9,335 nucleotides of DNA, taken from contig DFYG01000037.1 of assembly GCA_002382605.1 (NCBI GenBank), forward strand, positions 1-9,335, in the 5' to 3' direction. The notes beneath the pieces were generated by a model. It was not told the origin of the DNA. It saw nothing but the letters and a program-made list of their open reading frames with translations, and ran no database searches. This stretch comes from Synergistaceae bacterium UBA4088. GTDB taxonomy: Bacteria; Synergistota; Synergistia; Synergistales; Thermovirgaceae. Shown here piece after piece: positions 6,424 through 9,335 of the stretch (its first letter is position 1; each line of letters begins with the position of its first letter). Both the position numbers and the translations under genes were made by a program.

Positions 6424-7355
6424 CAACCCAGTTTTTCGACCTTTACCAGGGGGACCAGATCTTCTATCTGTGATCTTCCCCTGAATCCCTTTTCCACGTG
6501 AAGAGAGTCCTCCCACGCACAGGCTGTCGCAAAGCGGATCGCGCTTTCGGTGTCCATGTTCTCCTCGCGTGCAATAATGAAACCTGTGACCAGAGCGTCC
6601 TCGACACCGAAAAGTGAGACCAGGTTTCTCCTCTCATACTCCGCAAGGAAGATCCCCTCAGGGGAGAAAAAGACCGCTCCGTAAGACCTGTAGGAGGCTA
6701 CCGCCCACTCCACTCCATAATCGTGGACCCTTGATACGACCTGCATCAGGTTGTCCAGCGATGTCAGCGAAACCCCGGCTACTCTGGCCATGAACCTGTG
6801 GTCGATGCGGGCGAAGGAGGGACCGCCCTCAATGGCGGTCATAAGAGGGGGGCCTGCGGCATCCAGCAAAGTAGGGATGCCCCTGGTTTTGGCACGATCG
6901 ACCAGATCACGGTAAATATCCTGCGGTATCCCGGGGGGAAGTGACCCACCCATGACTACGAGTTTTGCCCTTCCAAGCATCCTGTCGTAGTTCGAAAGAA
7001 ATCTCGACAGGGCCTCTTCCGGAACGTATGGACCACTTTCGGCTATACCCGTCTCCACATGTCCCACTTCGTCAACCACATAGACATTCGACCTTGTTTC
7101 TCCAGGGACATGAACAAAGTTGGTCGTTATCCGGAGCCTGCGCAGAGCATCCCTGATGTACTCTCCATTGAAGCCCGCGAGAAACCCCATGGCAACTGAC
7201 TGGTAACCCATCTGGGAGAGCATATAGGAGATATTTATCCCCTTTCCGCCGGGAGAGCGATCGACATGGCTCGACCTGAACCACTTCCCGGGGCGAAATT
7301 CCGGAACGAGATATTCCTCATCGACTGCCGGATTAAACGTCACCGTTACGATCAA
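6423..7355 (-). CDS. PfkB-family sugar kinase homologue (1-phosphofructokinase-like), divergent ATP site
   Basis: This 310-residue protein is of the 1-phosphofructokinase/tagatose-6-phosphate kinase (FruK/LacC) branch of PfkB. The start MIVTVTFNPAVD is typical of that branch. GGKGIN at 36-41, GETRSNV with R88, and GSLPPG at 137-142 keep the sugar-phosphate side. The ATP side departs from the family: the anion-hole motif GAGD reads GVED at 250-253 (D253 kept, second glycine replaced by glutamate), the usual KPN segment reads RID, and the GADG-like nucleotide motif reads RSYG. It may be a weak or altered kinase, or a non-catalytic sugar-phosphate-binding protein. The frame is open to a GTG at 7364, but the strong AGGAGG overlaps that codon, so TTG 7355, eight bases after it, is the better start. 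No phosphotransferase gene is adjacent, so fructose uptake is not implied. Confidence 0.85.
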   Translation of the reverse strand: MIVTVTFNPAVDEEYLVPEFRPGKWFRSSHVDRSPGGKGINISYMLSQMGYQSVAMGFLAGFNGEYIRDALRRLRITTNFVHVPGETRSNVYVVDEVGHVETGIAESGPYVPEEALSRFLSNYDRMLGRAKLVVMGGSLPPGIPQDIYRDLVDRAKTRGIPTLLDAAGPPLMTAIEGGPSFARIDHRFMARVAGVSLTSLDNLMQVVSRVHDYGVEWAVASYRSYGAVFFSPEGIFLAEYERRNLVSLFGVEDALVTGFIIAREENMDTESAIRFATACAWEDSLHVEKGFRGRSQIEDLVPLVKVEKLG

Positions 7356-7363
7356 AAAACGCA

Positions 7364-7369
7364 CCTCCT
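7364..7369 (-). promoter_or_regulatory. ribosome-binding site that sets the pfkB start at TTG
   Basis: A perfect AGGAGG on the minus strand touches the GTG at 7364 and so cannot serve it. It lies eight bases before TTG 7355-7353, whose product begins MIVTVTFNP as in FruK and LacC proteins. Confidence 0.8.
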
Positions 7370-7385
7370 ACCCTGCATCTCGCGC

Positions 7386-7435
7386 TTTTCCCGACATCCG
7401 GGAAAAATGACTTATGTCAGGTCAATATGCATTGA
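7386..7435. promoter_or_regulatory. cluster of three inverted repeats in the pfkB leader
   Basis: Three dyads follow one another between trxB and pfkB. The first has 8-base arms TTTTCCCG (7386-7393) and CGGGAAAA (7399-7406) with a 5-base centre. The second has TGAC (7408-7411) and GTCA (7416-7419). The third has TCAAT (7422-7426) and ATTGA (7431-7435). The first could be an RNA hairpin or an operator. It is not a normal terminator, as no T-run follows it on the minus strand. The cluster suggests control of the pfkB-phosphatase pair; the regulator is unknown. Confidence 0.5.
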
Positions 7436-7439
7436 GCAA
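7411..7439 (-). promoter_or_regulatory. weak promoter candidate before pfkB
   Basis: On the minus strand TTGCTC (7439-7434) and CATAAG (7416-7411) are 17 bases apart, matching three and four of six sigma-70 consensus bases. Transcription would begin near 7404, inside the first dyad, which would suit an operator. An alternative -35, TTGACC, just downstream has no matching -10. This is weak evidence. Confidence 0.2.
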
Positions 7440-7446
7440 GGATATG

Positions 7447-8634
7447 TCAGGAAAGGAATTTGCGTGCACTTTCCAGGTCGGAGATCACTTCGGATCTTGA
7501 GATACTGCCCTTTTTGAATTCGATGAGGGCGGGCAGATCCCCGATGCCCATTTTTTCAACCATCCGCCGGTTACTGTAACCGTCAAGGAAGACCAATTTA
7601 GAGGATCCGGAGGCGGTCATCTTTTCAATATCCGCGGCCAGCCTCGCCTGAGGCTCATCAATGCTTGAGTATATGAACGCCGTGACCTGTTCGGGCTCGA
7701 GAAGAATGCTTTGGATATGAAGCTGTTCGGAAATGTAGGCCGATGCCGCCATGGCCGCGGTCGCTCCGTCGCCGGCTGCTGTTATGACCTGCCTGAGGTA
7801 CTTGTCCCTTACATCACCAGCCGCGAATATTCCTTCGGCACTGGTCTCCATTCGCTCGTTTGTAACGATCCATCCTCCACCGACAGACTTCACAGCCCCC
7901 TTGAGAAAGGATACGTTGGGATCCATTCCGGCAAAGATGAAAACTCCGGAAACCGGCAGATCGGTTATTTCTCCGGTCCTCACATTTTTGAGAACCACCT
8001 TCTCAACCATATCTTCACCGGCGATATTCTCGACTACGGAGTTCCAGATGACCTCTATTTTGGGGTTGGTCATTGCACGCTCAATGGCTAAACGATCGGC
8101 GCGGAAGCTGTCCCTCCGGTGAACTATCGTAACCTTGGAGGCAAACTGGGTGAGGTAGACAGCCTCTTCTACGGCAGTGTTCCCTCCCCCGATGACAGCA
8201 ACCTCCTGATCCTCGAAGAATGCCCCGTCACAGACAGCGCAGTAGCTAACCCCTCTGCCGGTGAATTCAGTCTCTCCCGGCGCTCCCAGCTTCTTGAACC
8301 TGACTCCTGTAGCAACGATGACGGCCTCGGCCTCGATATCTCCCGATCCCGTTTCAATTATCTTTCTCCCGTCACGAAGAGAGATACCTTTTACTTCATC
8401 ATCTCTGAATTCGGGCTTGAAATGCTCGGCGTGCCTCCGGAAAGAATCGGCGAGTTCAGCCCCGCTGGCATGGATCACTCCCGTCCAGTTCTCGATTTCG
8501 TCGGTTACGTTAATCTGCCCGCCCGGGATACCTCTCTCCAGTATAAGAACGTCAAGGCCTGATCTCTTTCCGTAGATGGCCGCGGTGAGTCCGGCAGGAC
8601 CTGCTCCAATGATCACGAGCTCCCTTTTTTCCAT
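7447..8634 (-). CDS. trxB: thioredoxin reductase with C-terminal CXXC-less thioredoxin-like domain
   Basis: This is a cytoplasmic flavoprotein that uses NADPH to reduce thioredoxin or a related partner. It has GAGPAG at 10-15 (FAD), the redox pair CAVC at 132-135, GGGNTAVEEA at 149-158 plus HRRDSFR at 172-178 (NADPH type), and GIFAAGD at 268-274 (second FAD motif). At 395 residues it exceeds the usual 305-320 by about 80. The extra C-terminus (about 312-395) reads like a thioredoxin fold: strand VTAFIYSS, then IDEPQ where WCGPC is expected, and LPALIEF (P368) matching the cis-proline strand. Both catalytic cysteines are absent, so this domain cannot do normal disulfide exchange. It may instead dock a partner; the mycobacterial TrxB-Trx fusion keeps its CXXC. 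AGGGAG lies 10 bases before the ATG. prmC ends 59 bases upstream. Confidence 0.95.
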   Translation of the reverse strand: MEKRELVIIGAGPAGLTAAIYGKRSGLDVLILERGIPGGQINVTDEIENWTGVIHASGAELADSFRRHAEHFKPEFRDDEVKGISLRDGRKIIETGSGDIEAEAVIVATGVRFKKLGAPGETEFTGRGVSYCAVCDGAFFEDQEVAVIGGGNTAVEEAVYLTQFASKVTIVHRRDSFRADRLAIERAMTNPKIEVIWNSVVENIAGEDMVEKVVLKNVRTGEITDLPVSGVFIFAGMDPNVSFLKGAVKSVGGGWIVTNERMETSAEGIFAAGDVRDKYLRQVITAAGDGATAAMAASAYISEQLHIQSILLEPEQVTAFIYSSIDEPQARLAADIEKMTASGSSKLVFLDGYSNRRMVEKMGIGDLPALIEFKKGSISRSEVISDLESARKFLS

Positions 8635-8644
8635 AATTATCTTA

Positions 8645-8650
8645 CTCCCT
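8645..8650 (-). promoter_or_regulatory. ribosome-binding site of trxB
   Basis: AGGGAG on the minus strand lies 10 bases before the ATG at 8634. The rest of the 59-base gap after prmC shows no convincing terminator or promoter. Confidence 0.7.
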
Positions 8651-8693
8651 TCCGAATCGGGGTTTGCCTGGCATGGATCCGGATTCTATTGTA

Positions 8694-9335
8694 TCAGAAG
8701 CTCTGCTTCTTCAGCACAAGAATACGGGAGATGCCATTAAGATCACGTACCAGCGATTCAACTGAAAAAAAATGGGAATAGATCTTCTCGATCTCCAGCG
8801 CCTGGCGGTCATCCCCGATCTCAAGGATAAGCACCCCTCCCGGAGCGAGGGCACCCCTTGACCATGGAAAGAGCAGACGGTAGAAGTCCAGACCATCAAA
8901 CCCGCCGTCAAGCGCGCTTGACGGTTCAAAAAGCGAAACCTCGGGCATCAGCCCTGATATTTCCCCGGACGATATGTAAGGAGGATTGGCCACAATCATT
9001 TCGAAGCCCGGATCAGGGATCGGAACCATCCCCGGGTCGCCTGAGTGCCATAGAAGGCATCGTCCAAGCAGTCCTGCTTTTTTAAGGTTCTTCCAGGCCC
9101 ACATTATGGCTCTGGGCTCTTTTTCGACGGCAATGCATCTGCTCTCATGGTCATCCTGCAGGATCGCCGCGGCAAGGCACCCCGATCCTGTCCCCCAGTC
9201 CAGAAAAACCCCCCCGCGGAAATGCTTCCTGCTTTCAAGGACCAACAGTTCGGTCTCGGGCCTGGGTACAAGACAGCCCGGCCCTACAGCCAGTGTCAGA
9301 TCCATGAATCGACAGCTTCCAAGAATGTACTGAAG
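8694..9335 (-). CDS. prmC: peptide chain release factor N5-glutamine methyltransferase (5' end outside window)
   Basis: This SAM-dependent methyltransferase modifies the glutamine of the GGQ motif in release factors RF1 and RF2. The 213 visible residues run from the window edge to TGA at 8696-8694. The frame stays open beyond the internal ATG at 9305: the edge codons read LQYILGSCRF, the conserved segment between the N-terminal helical domain and the catalytic domain, so that ATG is not the start. VPRPETE (23-29 of the fragment) is the family signature, DWGTGSGC (46-53) is SAM motif I, and NPPY (117-120) is the catalytic motif that binds the target glutamine. About 70-80 N-terminal residues are missing compared with the roughly 280-residue family. 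A prfA gene often precedes prmC but would lie outside the window. A T8 run sits in the C-terminal coding part without breaking the frame. Confidence 0.95.
   Translation of the reverse strand, partial: LQYILGSCRFMDLTLAVGPGCLVPRPETELLVLESRKHFRGGVFLDWGTGSGCLAAAILQDDHESRCIAVEKEPRAIMWAWKNLKKAGLLGRCLLWHSGDPGMVPIPDPGFEMIVANPPYISSGEISGLMPEVSLFEPSSALDGGFDGLDFYRLLFPWSRGALAPGGVLILEIGDDRQALEIEKIYSHFFSVESLVRDLNGISRILVLKKQSF

Noticed and set aside
6424..6516. Upstream extension of the phosphatase frame (31 extra codons)
   Set aside because: It overlaps the conserved 3' end of pfkB and shows no phosphatase-family sequence; the P-loop normally lies within the first 20 residues, which fits the ATG at 6423 or 6417.
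7386..7406. Inverted repeat as a rho-independent terminator of trxB
   Set aside because: On the minus strand the T-run precedes the stem, and GCGCG follows it; no U-tract follows, so the terminator rule is not met.
8765..8772. A8 run (T8 in the coding strand) within prmC, as a phase-variation tract
   Set aside because: The frame is intact across it, it lies near the C-terminus, and prmC is a housekeeping gene not expected to be phase variable.

Overview
The window holds seven genes, all on the minus strand and packed tightly, so the biological reading order runs from high to low coordinates: prmC (5' end cut off by the window edge), trxB with a C-terminal thioredoxin-like extension, a divergent PfkB-family sugar kinase homologue, a low-molecular-weight phosphatase with a YwlE-type active site, an exported M48 metalloprotease, dnaX and dnaE (3' end cut off). 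No rRNA, tRNA, CRISPR array, transposon or prophage gene is visible, and no gene-free stretch exceeds about 120 bases. The many plus-strand open frames are shadows of these genes.

The organism is a bacterium of moderate G+C (roughly 50-53% by eye). AGG/AGA codons are common, ribosome-binding sites are strong and GTG/TTG starts occur. A DnaE-type polymerase with an intact PHP metal site, a fused TrxB and a YwlE-like phosphatase fit an anaerobic lineage such as Synergistota or a Firmicutes relative. This placement is a guess from gene content, not a demonstrated assignment.

Layout: prmC (8694-9335) and trxB (7447-8634) are separated by 59 bases. A 91-base gap with three consecutive inverted repeats and a weak promoter candidate lies before pfkB (6423-7355, with the start corrected to a TTG). 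The pfkB stop overlaps the start of the phosphatase gene (5917-6423) as TGATG. A 121-base gap carrying a 12-base direct repeat precedes the M48 gene (4704-5795), which is followed 63 bases later by dnaX (2907-4640). The dnaX stop overlaps the dnaE GTG start by one base as TAGTG.

The most interesting signal is in dnaX. An in-frame A_AAA_AAG slippery heptamer sits just past the clamp-loader domains. A GGAG lies exactly 10 bases upstream, a -1 stop follows after eight codons, and a 7-bp hairpin lies downstream. This matches the E. coli design for making the gamma form of the clamp loader by programmed frameshifting. Because dnaE is coupled to the tau-length dnaX stop, frameshifting could also influence alpha-subunit synthesis (inference). 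Also notable are a TrxB whose fused thioredoxin-like domain has lost CXXC, a PfkB protein with altered ATP-side motifs, and a high density of GGATCC.
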